From contig NZ_CP079095.1 in the NCBI RefSeq assembly GCF_019285515.1, positions 2,760,501 through 2,824,500 on the forward strand: a stretch of 64,000 nt of DNA, read 5' to 3'. This DNA comes from Methylococcus sp. Mc7 (lineage in GTDB: Bacteria > Pseudomonadota > Gammaproteobacteria > Methylococcales > Methylococcaceae). Position numbers and translations under genes: made by a program. The notes under the pieces are model-generated. The model worked only from the letters and a program-made list of their open reading frames with translations. It made no database searches and had not been told where the DNA came from. This document shows positions 34,834 to 44,117 of this stretch, piece after piece. Each line of letters opens with the position of its first letter. The stretch's first letter is position 1.

Positions 34834-37800
34834 GTGGTAGAAAAACTCATCGAGTTCTGCGCCAAGAACCGCTTTATCGTCTTTCTGTTGGTCTTTGGCT
34901 TGGCCGCCGGCGGCTTTTGGGCCATGAGGAACACCCCCATCGACGCCCTGCCGGATCTATCCGACACTCAGGTGATCGTCTATACCCCATGGATGGGGCG
35001 CTCGCCGGACCTGGTGGAAGACCAGATCACCTATCCCATCATCACCGCGTTGCTGTCCGCACCCAATGTGACGGTCGTGCGGGGATTTTCGGACTTCGGT
35101 TACTCCTACGTCTACATCCTGTTCAAGGACCGCACCGACATCTATTGGGCGCGCTCCCGTGTACTGGAATATCTCAACCAGCTCTCGGGACGTCTGCCGG
35201 AAGGGGTGACACCTCAGCTTGGCCCGGATGCTACGGCGGTGGGTTGGGTATTCCAGTATGCCCTCGTGGATGAAACCGGCCAGCAAGACCTGGGTTCGTT
35301 GCGTTCCTTTCAGGACTGGTATCTGCGCTATTGGCTGCGGAGCGTCGACGGCGTGGCCGAGGTCGCCAGTGTGGGGGGCTTCGTGCGCCAGTACCAGATC
35401 AATCTCGATCCCACCAAGGTACTGGCGTACCGGCTCAACCTCAATGAGATCATCGAGAAAGTGCGGATGAGCAATCTCGATGTGGGGGGGCGTGTCGTGG
35501 AGTTCTCCGGGGTGGAATACATGATCCGGGGTCGCGGTTATATCAAATCGACCGCCGATATCGAGCAGATTGCGGTAGGCGTGAATCCGAACGGAACACC
35601 CGTCCTGTTGCGCGAGGTCGCCACGGTTACCCTGGGTCCGGATATGCGGCGTGGGCTGGCGGAATGGAACGGCCGGGGCGAGGCGGTAGGCGGCGTCGTC
35701 ATCATGCGCTACGGCCAAGATGCCTTGGAGGTGATCGACCGCGTCAAGGCCAAGCTCAAGGAAATCGAGCCCTCTCTCCCCAAGGGTGTCAGGATCGTCA
35801 CCGCCTACGACCGCAGCGACCTGATCAAGGAATCGGTGGCAACGGCCGCCGAGAATCTGGCCGAAGAGCTGCTCGTCGTCAGCCTGCTGATCATTGGCTT
35901 TCTGCTCCATATCCGCTCCGCCTTGATCCCCATCATCACTCTGCCTCTCGCCATCCTTATTGCGTTCATCCCGATGTACTGGCTCGGTGTCGGCCTGAAC
36001 ATCATGTCCATCGGCGGCATCATCGTCGCCGTGGGCGACATGGTGGACGCGTCCATCGTCATGGTGGACAACGCCCACCGTCGGCTGGAGGAATGGGAAC
36101 AAGGCGGGCGGGTGGCGAAACGCAATCGGGTCCTCATCGATTCCGCCAAGGAGGTCGGTCCGCCGATTTTCGCCTCACTCCTGGTGATCGCCGTCGCCTT
36201 CATGCCGGTGTTCACCCTGGAGGCCCAGGAAGGCCGATTGTTCAAACCCCTGGCGCTGACCAAGAACCTGTCCATCGCCACGAGCGCGGTGCTGGCCGTC
36301 ACGCTGATCCCGGCTCTTCTGTCCCTTTTTATTCGGGGCCGGATCATTCCGGAGCGGCGCAATCCGGTCAGCCGAATCCTGCAAGCGCTTTATGTCCCGA
36401 TACTGAGGCTGGCGCTGCGCTATCGGGCACTGGTGGTCGTACTCGCCCTCCTGTTGATGGCCAGCATCGCCGTACCGTTCCAGCGCATGGGTTCGGAATT
36501 CATGCCGCCACTGTACGAAGGCACCATTCTCTACATGCCGACCACATTGCCCGGCATCTCGGTGACCGAGGCCGGGCGGCTTTTGCAAGAGATGGACCGC
36601 AAACTCATGGCGTTCCCCGAAGTCGAGCATGTGTTCGGCAAATCCGGCCGTGCCGAGACCTCCACCGACCCGGCCCCGTTCAGCATGATGGAGGTGGTGG
36701 TGGAACTCAAACCGAAGGAGCGGTGGCGGGATGGCCTGACCTACGAAGACCTGATCGCCGAACTGGATCGCACGCTGCAATTCCCCGGGGTGACCAATGC
36801 CTGGACCATGCCGATCAAGGCTCGCATCGACATGCTCACCACCGGTGTGCGCACCCCCGTAGGCATCAAGATCTTCGGTCCGGATATCGAGAAGATAGAG
36901 GAGATCGGAAAAGCCATCGAGATGATCGCCAAAGCTGTCCCCGGCACCCGCAGCGTTTACGCGGAACGGGTTTCGGGGGGGTATTTCCTGGACTTCGCGA
37001 TCAAGCGCGACGAGATCGCCCGCTTTGGGCTGACCGTCATGGATGTGGGCAGAATCATCGAATCCGCCATCGGCGGAGAAAGCATTACCACGACGGTCGA
37101 GGGCCGCGAGCGCTATCCCGTCAATCTTCGCTATCTGCGGGAACTGCGCGATGATCTGGACAAACTGGGCCGCCTGACCGTGAGTACGCCCAGCGGTGCC
37201 CAGGTGCCCCTCGCCCAGCTCGCCGATTTACGGATGGTCAGCGGGCCGGCGATGATACGTGACGAGGATGGCATGCTCTCCGGTTATGTCTACGTGGACA
37301 TGGCCGACCGGGACGTGGGCGGTTACGTGGAGGATTTGAAACGCGTGGTGAAAGAGAAAATCGAATTACCCGCGGGTTATATCCTGACCTGGTCCGGACA
37401 ATACGAATTCATGGAGCGGGTCCGGGAAAGGCTTACGATTTTCGTGCCACTGACGCTGGCCATCATCTTCGTACTGTACTACTTCACCTTCCGTTCGGTG
37501 GCGCAAACCCTCATGGTCATGCTGGGTGTGCCGCTGGCTCTCGTGGGCGGCGTCTGGGCGTTGTACGGGCTCGGTTACAACTTGAGTATCGCCGTGTGGG
37601 TGGGACTGATCGCGCTGGCCGGTGTCGCCGCCGAAACCAGCGCGGTCATGCTGGCCTACCTCGACGAAGCTGTCCGGCGGCGTCGGGACGCCGGCCGGCT
37701 GCATTCGCTCGCGGATCTGACGGAAGCGGTCCATACGGGCGCCAGGGAGCGCGTCAGGCCGGTGATGATGACAGGCCTGGCCAATATCGTTGGCCTATTC

Positions 37801-37974
37801 CCGACCATGCTGGCGACGGGGACCGGTGCGGATGTGATGAAGCGCTTGGCGGCTCCCATGATCGGCGGCATCGGTTCGGCCATGTTGCTGACTTTGGTGG
37901 TCATTCCGGCGATTTACGTCATCTGGCGGTGGCACGGCGACGTCAAGCTGGACGAGGAAGACGCAAGGGATTGA
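34834..37974 (+). CDS. cusA: Heavy-metal efflux RND pump, CusA type
   Basis: This 1046-residue inner-membrane proton antiporter of the HME-RND family exports metal directly from periplasm to outside with the TolC and CusB partners. It has twelve helices and two large periplasmic loops. The N-terminus NTPIDALPDLSDTQVIVYT, DPAPFSMMEVVVELKPKERW, NAWTMPIKARIDMLTTGVRT and GIKIFGPDIEKIEEIG match CusA, including Met positions that form the Cu/Ag ladder. The proton-relay acids are in VAVGDMVDASIVMVDN. The GTG start at 34834 follows the CDF gene by 41 bases. The Met pattern favours Cu(I)/Ag(I) over Zn/Co/Cd. Confidence 0.94.
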   Translation: MVEKLIEFCAKNRFIVFLLVFGLAAGGFWAMRNTPIDALPDLSDTQVIVYTPWMGRSPDLVEDQITYPIITALLSAPNVTVVRGFSDFGYSYVYILFKDRTDIYWARSRVLEYLNQLSGRLPEGVTPQLGPDATAVGWVFQYALVDETGQQDLGSLRSFQDWYLRYWLRSVDGVAEVASVGGFVRQYQINLDPTKVLAYRLNLNEIIEKVRMSNLDVGGRVVEFSGVEYMIRGRGYIKSTADIEQIAVGVNPNGTPVLLREVATVTLGPDMRRGLAEWNGRGEAVGGVVIMRYGQDALEVIDRVKAKLKEIEPSLPKGVRIVTAYDRSDLIKESVATAAENLAEELLVVSLLIIGFLLHIRSALIPIITLPLAILIAFIPMYWLGVGLNIMSIGGIIVAVGDMVDASIVMVDNAHRRLEEWEQGGRVAKRNRVLIDSAKEVGPPIFASLLVIAVAFMPVFTLEAQEGRLFKPLALTKNLSIATSAVLAVTLIPALLSLFIRGRIIPERRNPVSRILQALYVPILRLALRYRALVVVLALLLMASIAVPFQRMGSEFMPPLYEGTILYMPTTLPGISVTEAGRLLQEMDRKLMAFPEVEHVFGKSGRAETSTDPAPFSMMEVVVELKPKERWRDGLTYEDLIAELDRTLQFPGVTNAWTMPIKARIDMLTTGVRTPVGIKIFGPDIEKIEEIGKAIEMIAKAVPGTRSVYAERVSGGYFLDFAIKRDEIARFGLTVMDVGRIIESAIGGESITTTVEGRERYPVNLRYLRELRDDLDKLGRLTVSTPSGAQVPLAQLADLRMVSGPAMIRDEDGMLSGYVYVDMADRDVGGYVEDLKRVVKEKIELPAGYILTWSGQYEFMERVRERLTIFVPLTLAIIFVLYYFTFRSVAQTLMVMLGVPLALVGGVWALYGLGYNLSIAVWVGLIALAGVAAETSAVMLAYLDEAVRRRRDAGRLHSLADLTEAVHTGARERVRPVMMTGLANIVGLFPTMLATGTGADVMKRLAAPMIGGIGSAMLLTLVVIPAIYVIWRWHGDVKLDEEDARD

Positions 37975-38124
37975 GGTGAGCAGCACAGGGGAGCGGTACC
38001 CGATCGGGTTGGCGCCGGCATGGAATTCCTATTGGTATCGGCGGGGTGGTGCCTCGACTCGGGACTGCGCTAACGCGAAAAAAGCCGCCCCGCTTGGCAG
38101 TCACGGCGCTACGCCAAGGCAACG

Positions 38125-38155
38125 ACAAGGGCGGGGCTTCAGGTCCCGCCCTTGT
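38125..38155 (+). terminator. Likely terminator hairpin after cusA
   Basis: A perfect 11-bp stem (38125-38135 with 38145-38155) has a 9-nt loop and sits between the convergent cusA and beta-propeller genes. The following bases are only mildly T-rich. Function as a terminator is inferred from stem strength and position. Confidence 0.5.
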
Positions 38156-38184
38156 TGGTTCGCGTACTGCGAACGATTTACCTG

Positions 38185-39306
38185 CTAGCGGACAACGAGG
38201 CCGGTGACGCCCGCCGGCAGGCCGTCCAGAGTCCGAAGCTTTTGCAGCGCGCCTCCCTTCAGGATGCGGTACACGCCGACGCTATGGTCGCCGCCGCTCA
38301 GTGCGTAGAGCATGCGGCCGTCGGTGGAAACGGCGAGGTCGGTGGGCCGGTTCTCCTCGGCGGCACGGGTGTGCAGCAGCGACAGATGGCCGGCGGCATC
38401 GATCGAGAATGCGGAAATGGCGTTGGCGGGGGTGTCGGCGGTGAAGGCAATGCGCCCCGTGGGCGTCGTGGCCAGCCAGCAGGCGGCCGTTTGCCCGGCG
38501 GCGACCGCTCCGTCTATCAGTTGCACGGTTCCGTCTTCCAGCAATTGGTATGACGACACGGTCGCGCCATTGGGAGCACCGCCCTGGGCTTCGGATACGA
38601 AGAACTGGTCGCGCTTGCCGAAGGCAAAGCCGAAGGGCGTCGATCCGGCGGAATCGATCGAATGCCTGGCCTCGGGGCTGCCGTTCTCTTTCAGAGAAAA
38701 TGTCGTGATTTTGTTGGTCGCTTTTTCGGTGACGACCAGGGTGTCGCCCGTGCGGTCGAAGCTGATCTGGGCCGGTGCCGTGCCGTCCCCGCTGAGCTTC
38801 AGGTGGGACTGGGGCAGGGAGCGCAGCTTGCCGGTGCGGTAGTCGAACCGGAAGCCGAAGACGGAATCGTCTCCCGAATTGACGACGTAGACCCGATTCC
38901 GGCTGACCGCCACGCTGACCGGGGTTGCGCCTTCCTCGGCGGCGCGGTCGGTGAGTTCCAGGCCGTCCCGGCCGATCCGGAACACGGACAGATCGTTGCT
39001 GCCCGCATTGACCGCGAAGAGGTACCGCGCATTTTCGCTCAGTGCCAGAGCGCCCTGGTTGCCGAGGCCGGAGCCGGTACCGGTTCCGCCGGTGGCGAAG
39101 CGGCCCGCCGGCGCCATTTGGCCGTCGCCGTAGCGGTGGAATGCGAGCACCTCGTTCCCGGCGGGGTCGTTGGAAAGGGTGTATACCGTCTCGGCCGCCG
39201 GATTTTCGCCGACGCCGAAGCGTCGGTCCGGCTCCGCCAGGCCGACGCCCGGAATCAACGATATGAACGCGAATGCGGTAAAGCTGAGTTTGACTGGGTT
39301 CTTCAT
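38185..39306 (-). CDS. Secreted beta-propeller protein of the lactonase family
   Basis: Starting at the ATG at 39306 (MKNPVKLSFTAFAFISLIPG) gives 373 residues with a signal peptide cleaved near GLA-EP (about residue 24). The mature protein consists of repeated blades such as ALALSENARYLFAVNAGSND and then LSVFRIGRDG, VAVSRNRVYVVNSGDDSVFG, and LAVSTDGRMLYALSGGDHSV. These are typical of the 6-phosphogluconolactonase-like (PF10282) seven-blade fold. Export makes a pentose-pathway role unlikely; a scaffold or other periplasmic function is more plausible. It stands alone on the minus strand. Confidence 0.8.
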   Translation of the reverse strand: MKNPVKLSFTAFAFISLIPGVGLAEPDRRFGVGENPAAETVYTLSNDPAGNEVLAFHRYGDGQMAPAGRFATGGTGTGSGLGNQGALALSENARYLFAVNAGSNDLSVFRIGRDGLELTDRAAEEGATPVSVAVSRNRVYVVNSGDDSVFGFRFDYRTGKLRSLPQSHLKLSGDGTAPAQISFDRTGDTLVVTEKATNKITTFSLKENGSPEARHSIDSAGSTPFGFAFGKRDQFFVSEAQGGAPNGATVSSYQLLEDGTVQLIDGAVAAGQTAACWLATTPTGRIAFTADTPANAISAFSIDAAGHLSLLHTRAAEENRPTDLAVSTDGRMLYALSGGDHSVGVYRILKGGALQKLRTLDGLPAGVTGLVVR

Positions 39307-39488
39307 GACAGGCCTCTCTTCAGGTTGGACAAGGTTCCAGCCCGGAAGCCGAGGCTTCCCGGGCGCAGCCATTGTGCGCGGCCAAGAATCACGAATTCCT
39401 CACGGAGTGCTCAAATATAATGTGACTGGCCGGAGCCTTGCCGCTTGCCGATAATTGAGGCCCCCTTCCGGTCGGCGGGAGTCCGCCA

Positions 39489-40235
39489 ATGAAGCGCATT
39501 CTGGTCATCGAAGACGATCCGGACATCGGAGAGATGCTCTGCATCAACCTGTGGGATGAAGGCTACGCCGTGGAGATCGCGAACGAAGGTACCGCGGGCC
39601 TGGCGCGTCTGAAGACGGGCCGTTACGACCTCCTGATTCTGGACCTGATGCTTCCCGGCATCGATGGCCTGGAAATCCGCCGTGAAGTGCGGCGTATACC
39701 GCATTACCCGCCGATCGTGATCATCAGCGCAAAATCCACGGAAACGCAGCGCGTATTGGGTCTTGAACTGGGGGCCGACGATTACTTGACCAGGCCGTTT
39801 CCGGTCCCGGAACTCGTCGCGCGGATTCGGGCCTTGTTCCGGCGCGTCGAAGCGATGCAACGGGAGTCGCAGGCAAAGGCCGGCGTCATCGTTCGCGGGC
39901 CGTTGACCATCGACCCCGTCGGCTACGAGCACACCGTGAATTCCCACATCAATCGCCGGCGTGCGAAGATCGAACGCGATCCCGCGCGGCCCGAATTCAT
40001 CCGGCGTCTGGACGCGCTGACACGGACGATCGCCGCTTTCGACGACGCGAGCTTTGCCGGCAATTTGCAGGTCGACGGCGCGTTGCAAAACAGCCCCGAT
40101 GAGGTCGGCCGGCTGGCGGCGTCGTTTTCACACATGGCCGAACGAAGCATCGAGCGGGGACGGCCGCGGAGCGGTCTTCACGTTCAGCCTGCCCGGGCCG
40201 GCTTGCCAAACCGGTGGGCCCGTCATTTTCGATGA
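39489..40235 (+). CDS. Collapsed two-component remnant: response regulator fused to kinase fragments
   Basis: Residues 1-120 are a REC domain (VIEDDPDIGEM, phosphoacceptor Asp in LILDLMLPGIDG), but the conserved Lys is replaced (TRPF instead of TKPF). After GPLTIDPV (about 139-146) the OmpR DNA-binding domain is cut and resumes at GYEHTVNSHINR, its recognition helix. At about residue 170 it changes to a HAMP-like kinase segment (LTRTIAAFDDASFAGNLQVD, DEVGRLAASFSHMAER). The very end, in another frame, encodes the kinase C-terminus GRGAVFTFSLPGPA. At least three deletions have fused an OmpR-type regulator gene with its histidine kinase gene. It overlaps the next start (ATGA). It is probably not functional as a regulator. 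Confidence 0.75.
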   Translation: MKRILVIEDDPDIGEMLCINLWDEGYAVEIANEGTAGLARLKTGRYDLLILDLMLPGIDGLEIRREVRRIPHYPPIVIISAKSTETQRVLGLELGADDYLTRPFPVPELVARIRALFRRVEAMQRESQAKAGVIVRGPLTIDPVGYEHTVNSHINRRRAKIERDPARPEFIRRLDALTRTIAAFDDASFAGNLQVDGALQNSPDEVGRLAASFSHMAERSIERGRPRSGLHVQPARAGLPNRWARHFR

Positions 40236-41497
40236 GCCGGACCGGCCAGCTCCGTGCCTCTTCGATTCTCCTGGCCTGCGCCGTGCTTCTGAACGGCTGC
40301 CAGCCGGCGGAAAACGCCGAGGTGGTGGAATTCTGGGCGTTCGGCAGCGAGGGCGAAGTGGCCCGCCAGCTCGCCGGGGAATTCGAGCGGCTGAATCCTG
40401 AGATTCGCGTGGAGGTCCAGCAAATTCCCTGGAGCGCCGCCCACGAAAAGCTGCTGACGGCTTACGCGGGCGGCAACCTGCCCGACGTGTTCCAGCTCGG
40501 CAATACCTGGATAGCGGAATTCGCCGCGCTCCGGGCGCTGGACGACGTCGCCGTCCGTTTCGGGAACACCGGACGGAAGGACGATTACTTCGAAGGGGCG
40601 CTGGATGCGGCCGTCGTCGACGGCAGGATGTGGGCGGTCCCCTGGTATGTCGACACGCGCATTCTGTTCTACCGGCGCGACTTGCTGGAAGCCGCAGGGA
40701 TCGCATCACCGCCCCGGAGCTGGGAGGACTGGTTCGACGCCATGTCCCGGATCCGTGAGCACACCGGCGATTTCGGGCTGTTCCTTCCCATCGACGCATG
40801 GGAGGTCCCCGTGATTTTCGCCATGCAGCAGGGGGCGGCTCTGTTGAAGGACGGGAACCGTTATGGCGGTTTTCTCCATCCCGATTTCCGGGCGGCGTTC
40901 GACTCTTACCTGCGCTGGTTCCGGGAAAAACTGGCGCCTGCGGAAACCTCCGGTCAGATGGCCAACCTTTATCGGGAATTCGGACGCGGCTATTTCGCGG
41001 CTCTGATCACCGGTCCCTGGAACCTCGGCGAGTTCCGGCGGCGGCTGCCGAATATCGACGCCGCGTGGGACACCGCGCCCTTGCCGTCTTTCGACGGTTC
41101 CTATCCCGGTATCTCCCTGGCCGGCGGGGCCAGTCTGGCGCTTGCCGCCGCTTCCAAGCGCAAGGAAGCGGCCTGGAAGTTGATCGAGTTCCTGGCCGCG
41201 CCGCCGCAGCAGGTCCGCCTGTACCGCCTCACCGGCGACCTGCCGTCGGGACGGACGGCTTGGAGCGATCCCGCCCTGGCCGGGGACCGCAAGGCCCAGT
41301 CCTTCCGTAGCCAGATGGACCGTCTGCTTTCGCCCCCGAAAGTCCCCGAGTGGGAGCGGATTGCCAGCCGGATCGCGGCCTGCGCCGAGAAGGCCGTGCG
41401 GGGAGACATGGCCCCGCACGCTGCTCTGGAGGCCTTGAATGACGAAGTGGACCGGATTCTGGAAAAACGCCGCTGGCTGCTGGAGCGGGGGCTGTGA
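40232..41497 (+). CDS. Extracellular solute-binding lipoprotein of an ABC importer
   Basis: The 421-residue family 1 (sugar/glycerol-3-phosphate type) binding protein has a signal ending in lipobox LNGC (Cys about 23). Typical parts are VEFWAFGSEGEVARQLAGEF, LLTAYAGGNLPDVFQLGNTW, WAVPWYVDTRILFYRRDLLE and GISLAGGASLALAAASKRKE. The ATG at 40232 overlaps the stop of the two-component remnant, and its own stop overlaps the permease GTG. The substrate is unknown. A GDPD gene nearby and the UgpC-like ATPase at 28-29 kb make glycerol-3-phosphate or a sugar likely. Confidence 0.9.
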   Translation: MSRTGQLRASSILLACAVLLNGCQPAENAEVVEFWAFGSEGEVARQLAGEFERLNPEIRVEVQQIPWSAAHEKLLTAYAGGNLPDVFQLGNTWIAEFAALRALDDVAVRFGNTGRKDDYFEGALDAAVVDGRMWAVPWYVDTRILFYRRDLLEAAGIASPPRSWEDWFDAMSRIREHTGDFGLFLPIDAWEVPVIFAMQQGAALLKDGNRYGGFLHPDFRAAFDSYLRWFREKLAPAETSGQMANLYREFGRGYFAALITGPWNLGEFRRRLPNIDAAWDTAPLPSFDGSYPGISLAGGASLALAAASKRKEAAWKLIEFLAAPPQQVRLYRLTGDLPSGRTAWSDPALAGDRKAQSFRSQMDRLLSPPKVPEWERIASRIAACAEKAVRGDMAPHAALEALNDEVDRILEKRRWLLERGL

Positions 41498-42405
41498 GGC
41501 TCAGTCCGGCCTTCTGGTTCGTAGCGCCGGCGCTGGCACTGCTCGCCGTGTTCTTCTTCCTGCCGGCCGCGGCGGCGCTGGGCCTCAGCTTCACCGATTT
41601 CGACATCTACGCCCTCGCCGACATCCGCCGGCTCCGGTTCGTGGGGTTGGACAATTACCGCCGGCTGGCGGGCGATGCGGAATTCTGGACGGCGTTGCGG
41701 AACACCCTGTATTTCGTGGCCGTGGGAGGTCCGTTGTCCGTACTGGTATCGCTGGCGGCTGCCTTGCTGGTCAATCACCGCCTGACCCCGTTCAAGGGGC
41801 TGTTCCGCTCCCTGCTGTTCCTCCCGGTGGTGACGACCCTGGTGGCCGTGGCGGTGGTCTGGCGCTACCTGTACCAGCCGCGCTACGGCGTACTCAACTA
41901 CCTGCTGAGCGGTTTCGGCGTCGGACCGGTCGACTGGCTGGGCGATCCGGACTGGGCGATGCCGGCGATCATCCTCATGGCGGTGTGGAAGAATTTCGGC
42001 TTCAACATGATCGTGTTCGTCGCCGGTCTCCAGAGCATCCCCGAATCGCTGTACGAGGCGGCCAGCATCGACGGTGCCGGCGCCCGCCAGCGGTTCTTCC
42101 ACATCACCCTGCCGCTGCTCGCGCCGACCTTCCTGTTCGTCGCCGTGATCACCATGATCGGCCATTTTCAATTGTTCGCCGAACCTTATGTGATGACCCA
42201 GGGCGGTCCCGCCGGAAGCACGCTCAGTCTCGCCCTCTTGATGTACCAGCAGGGATTCCGCTGGTGGAATCTGGGTTATGCTTCAGCGATCGCTTTCGTG
42301 CTGTTCGGCCTGGTGCTGGGTCTGACGGTGCTGGCGGCGGGGCTGAGGAAGCCGCGGGGCGCGGCCGAAGAGGACTCCGAAAGCCGATCCCTGCCCAAAC
42401 CCTAG
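41494..42405 (+). CDS. ABC importer permease, MalF/UgpA type
   Basis: This 303-residue inner-membrane permease has about six helices. The start is GTG at 41494, overlapping the binding-protein stop. The cytoplasmic EAA loop that docks the ATPase is EAASIDGAGARQRFFHITLP, and the preceding GLQSIPESLY is typical of the class. It pairs with the second permease at 45008-45823. In related operons the two permease genes are adjacent, but here three other genes lie between them. Confidence 0.93.
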   Translation: MRLSPAFWFVAPALALLAVFFFLPAAAALGLSFTDFDIYALADIRRLRFVGLDNYRRLAGDAEFWTALRNTLYFVAVGGPLSVLVSLAAALLVNHRLTPFKGLFRSLLFLPVVTTLVAVAVVWRYLYQPRYGVLNYLLSGFGVGPVDWLGDPDWAMPAIILMAVWKNFGFNMIVFVAGLQSIPESLYEAASIDGAGARQRFFHITLPLLAPTFLFVAVITMIGHFQLFAEPYVMTQGGPAGSTLSLALLMYQQGFRWWNLGYASAIAFVLFGLVLGLTVLAAGLRKPRGAAEEDSESRSLPKP

Positions 42406-42416
42406 GAGGATGCCGA

Positions 42417-43652
42417 ATGCTCCGACAGCTCGCAGCCCTGCCTTCCACCGTCTGGCTGTTCGGACTGGTGAGCCTGTTCAACGATTCCGCGAGCGAGCTG
42501 GTGTATCCCCTCGTCCCGCTCTACCTCGCCTCCGTGCTGATGGCTGGCCCCAGGGCGTTGGGGATCATCGAGGGCATCGCGGAGACCGTAAGCAGCCTGC
42601 TCAAGCTGTTTTCCGGCATCATCGCCGACCGGGTGCGCCGGGCCAAGTCGATGGTCGTGGGCGGCTACGGCCTGGCGGCGGCATCGCGTCCTTTGCTGGC
42701 GCTGGCGTCCGCCTGGCCGGTCGTTCTGGCCATCCGCTTCGCCGACCGTTTGGGCAAGGGTCTGCGCTCGTCGCCCCGCGATGCCATGATCGCCGCCAGC
42801 GTATCCTCCGAGCAGCGCGGTCTGGCGTTCGGATTGCAGCGCGCCATGGACAACGCCGGGGCGGTGATCGGGCCGCTGGCCGCGGCCGTCATGCTGGCGG
42901 CGGAAATGCCCATCAAGGAAATCTTTCTCTGGGCTTCGCTCCCCGGCGCCGTGGCGGTTCTCCTGGCCGTTTCGGTCAAGGAGCCGGCGCGGGACATCCG
43001 GTACGACGGCAAGCCGCTCGACTGGGATCTGCGGAAGCTTCCCCGGGTCTTCAGGCGCTATCTCGGGGTGCTGGCTTTGTTCACGCTCGGCAATTCGTCC
43101 AATATGTTCCTGCTGCTGCGCGCACGCGAGTTGGGTTTGCCGGAATACCAGGTCCCTTTGTTATGGGGCGCGACCTCGCTGGTCGCCATGCTGTTTTCCA
43201 CGCCGCTTTCGGGGCTGTCCGACCGTGTCGGCCGGGTTCCGGTGATTTTCGCGGGGTGGATCGTCTATGCCTTGTTTTATCTGTGCATCGGGTTGAACGG
43301 GGCCGGCCTTGCGCTGCTGTGGCCGCTGTTCGCCTTGTACGGCTTGTTTCTGGCCGCGACCGAAGGCGCGGAAAAAGCGCTGGTTGCCGATATCGCGCCG
43401 CCCGCCCTGTTGGGGACGGCTTACGGCTGGTTCAACCTCACCACCGGCATCCTGTTATTGCCGGCGTCCATGGTATTCGGAATGTTGTGGCAATACGCCA
43501 GCCCGGAAACCGCCTTCGGTTTCGCCGCCGCTTGCGCGCTGACGGCCGCATTGCTGCTGAAGCTCTGGGTGAGAGACTTCCGAATATCGGGCAACGCCCC
43601 CCCAAAACGACATGAATCAGGAGGAGACCCCGATGTCATCAAAGCCGAATAG
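42417..43652 (+). CDS. Major facilitator superfamily transporter
   Basis: The 411-residue protein has twelve predicted helices. The ATG at 42417 has an AGGAGG 7 bases upstream. MFS signatures are GIIADRVRRAKSMVVGG after helix 2, RFADRLGKGLRSSPRDAMIA in the helix 4/5 region (a motif of a large MFS_1 group related to antibiotic-resistance and phosphoglycerate-type carriers), and GLSDRVGRVPVIFAGW after helix 8. The substrate is unknown. It is inserted between the two permease genes of the ABC importer and follows the first by 11 bases, so it is probably in the same transcript. Confidence 0.87.
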   Translation: MLRQLAALPSTVWLFGLVSLFNDSASELVYPLVPLYLASVLMAGPRALGIIEGIAETVSSLLKLFSGIIADRVRRAKSMVVGGYGLAAASRPLLALASAWPVVLAIRFADRLGKGLRSSPRDAMIAASVSSEQRGLAFGLQRAMDNAGAVIGPLAAAVMLAAEMPIKEIFLWASLPGAVAVLLAVSVKEPARDIRYDGKPLDWDLRKLPRVFRRYLGVLALFTLGNSSNMFLLLRARELGLPEYQVPLLWGATSLVAMLFSTPLSGLSDRVGRVPVIFAGWIVYALFYLCIGLNGAGLALLWPLFALYGLFLAATEGAEKALVADIAPPALLGTAYGWFNLTTGILLLPASMVFGMLWQYASPETAFGFAAACALTAALLLKLWVRDFRISGNAPPKRHESGGDPDVIKAE

Positions 43653-44062
43653 TTACGATCTGGTTCGGTCTTGGGCCGCCAAGCTGGCCGAAAGCAGGGG
43701 CGACATCGCGTACTGGAACGCCAGGTTCGATCGCTTCGCCAGGTTGTTTTCGCGCCTTTCCGGCCGGCCGCTGGCTTTCAACATCGCATTGTTCGTGATT
43801 CTGGCAACTGGTGATCAACACGGCGACCACCATCGTCACCTTCCTGAGGGTCTTCCTGATCCAGCACACCCAGAACCGGGACACGGAGGCCTTGCAGGTG
43901 AAGCTGGACGAACTGATCCGGGCGGTGGAGCGTGCCGACAATACCTTGCTGGACTTGGAAGAGTTGGAGGAGGAGGAACTGGCGCTGATGCGCAGCAAGT
44001 ACGTGAGCTTAGCCCGTGATGCCCGCAAAGAGCGGGCAAGTGGAAAAGCCGCGCAAGATTAG
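43633..44062 (+). pseudogene. Low-affinity iron permease family gene with internal deletion and frameshift
   Basis: It starts at the ATG at 43633 with a GAGGAG upstream, overlapping the MFS gene end. The first frame gives a cytoplasmic head and the start of a helix (RFARLFSRLSGRPLAFNIAL). At about 43800 it breaks. The rest, WQLVINTATTIVTFLRVFLI, QHTQNRDTEALQVKLDELIR and LDLEELEEEELALMRSKY, is in the +1 frame from 43802 to 44062. Intact family members have about 15-17 more residues between these parts, so a deletion of roughly 50 bases both removed the loop and shifted the frame. The gene is very probably dead. Confidence 0.8.
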
Positions 44063-44117
44063 CGTAAGGAGATTCGGGAAAATTTCCAGATGCGGCGAGC
44101 CGGGATGTCCGGCCTGT

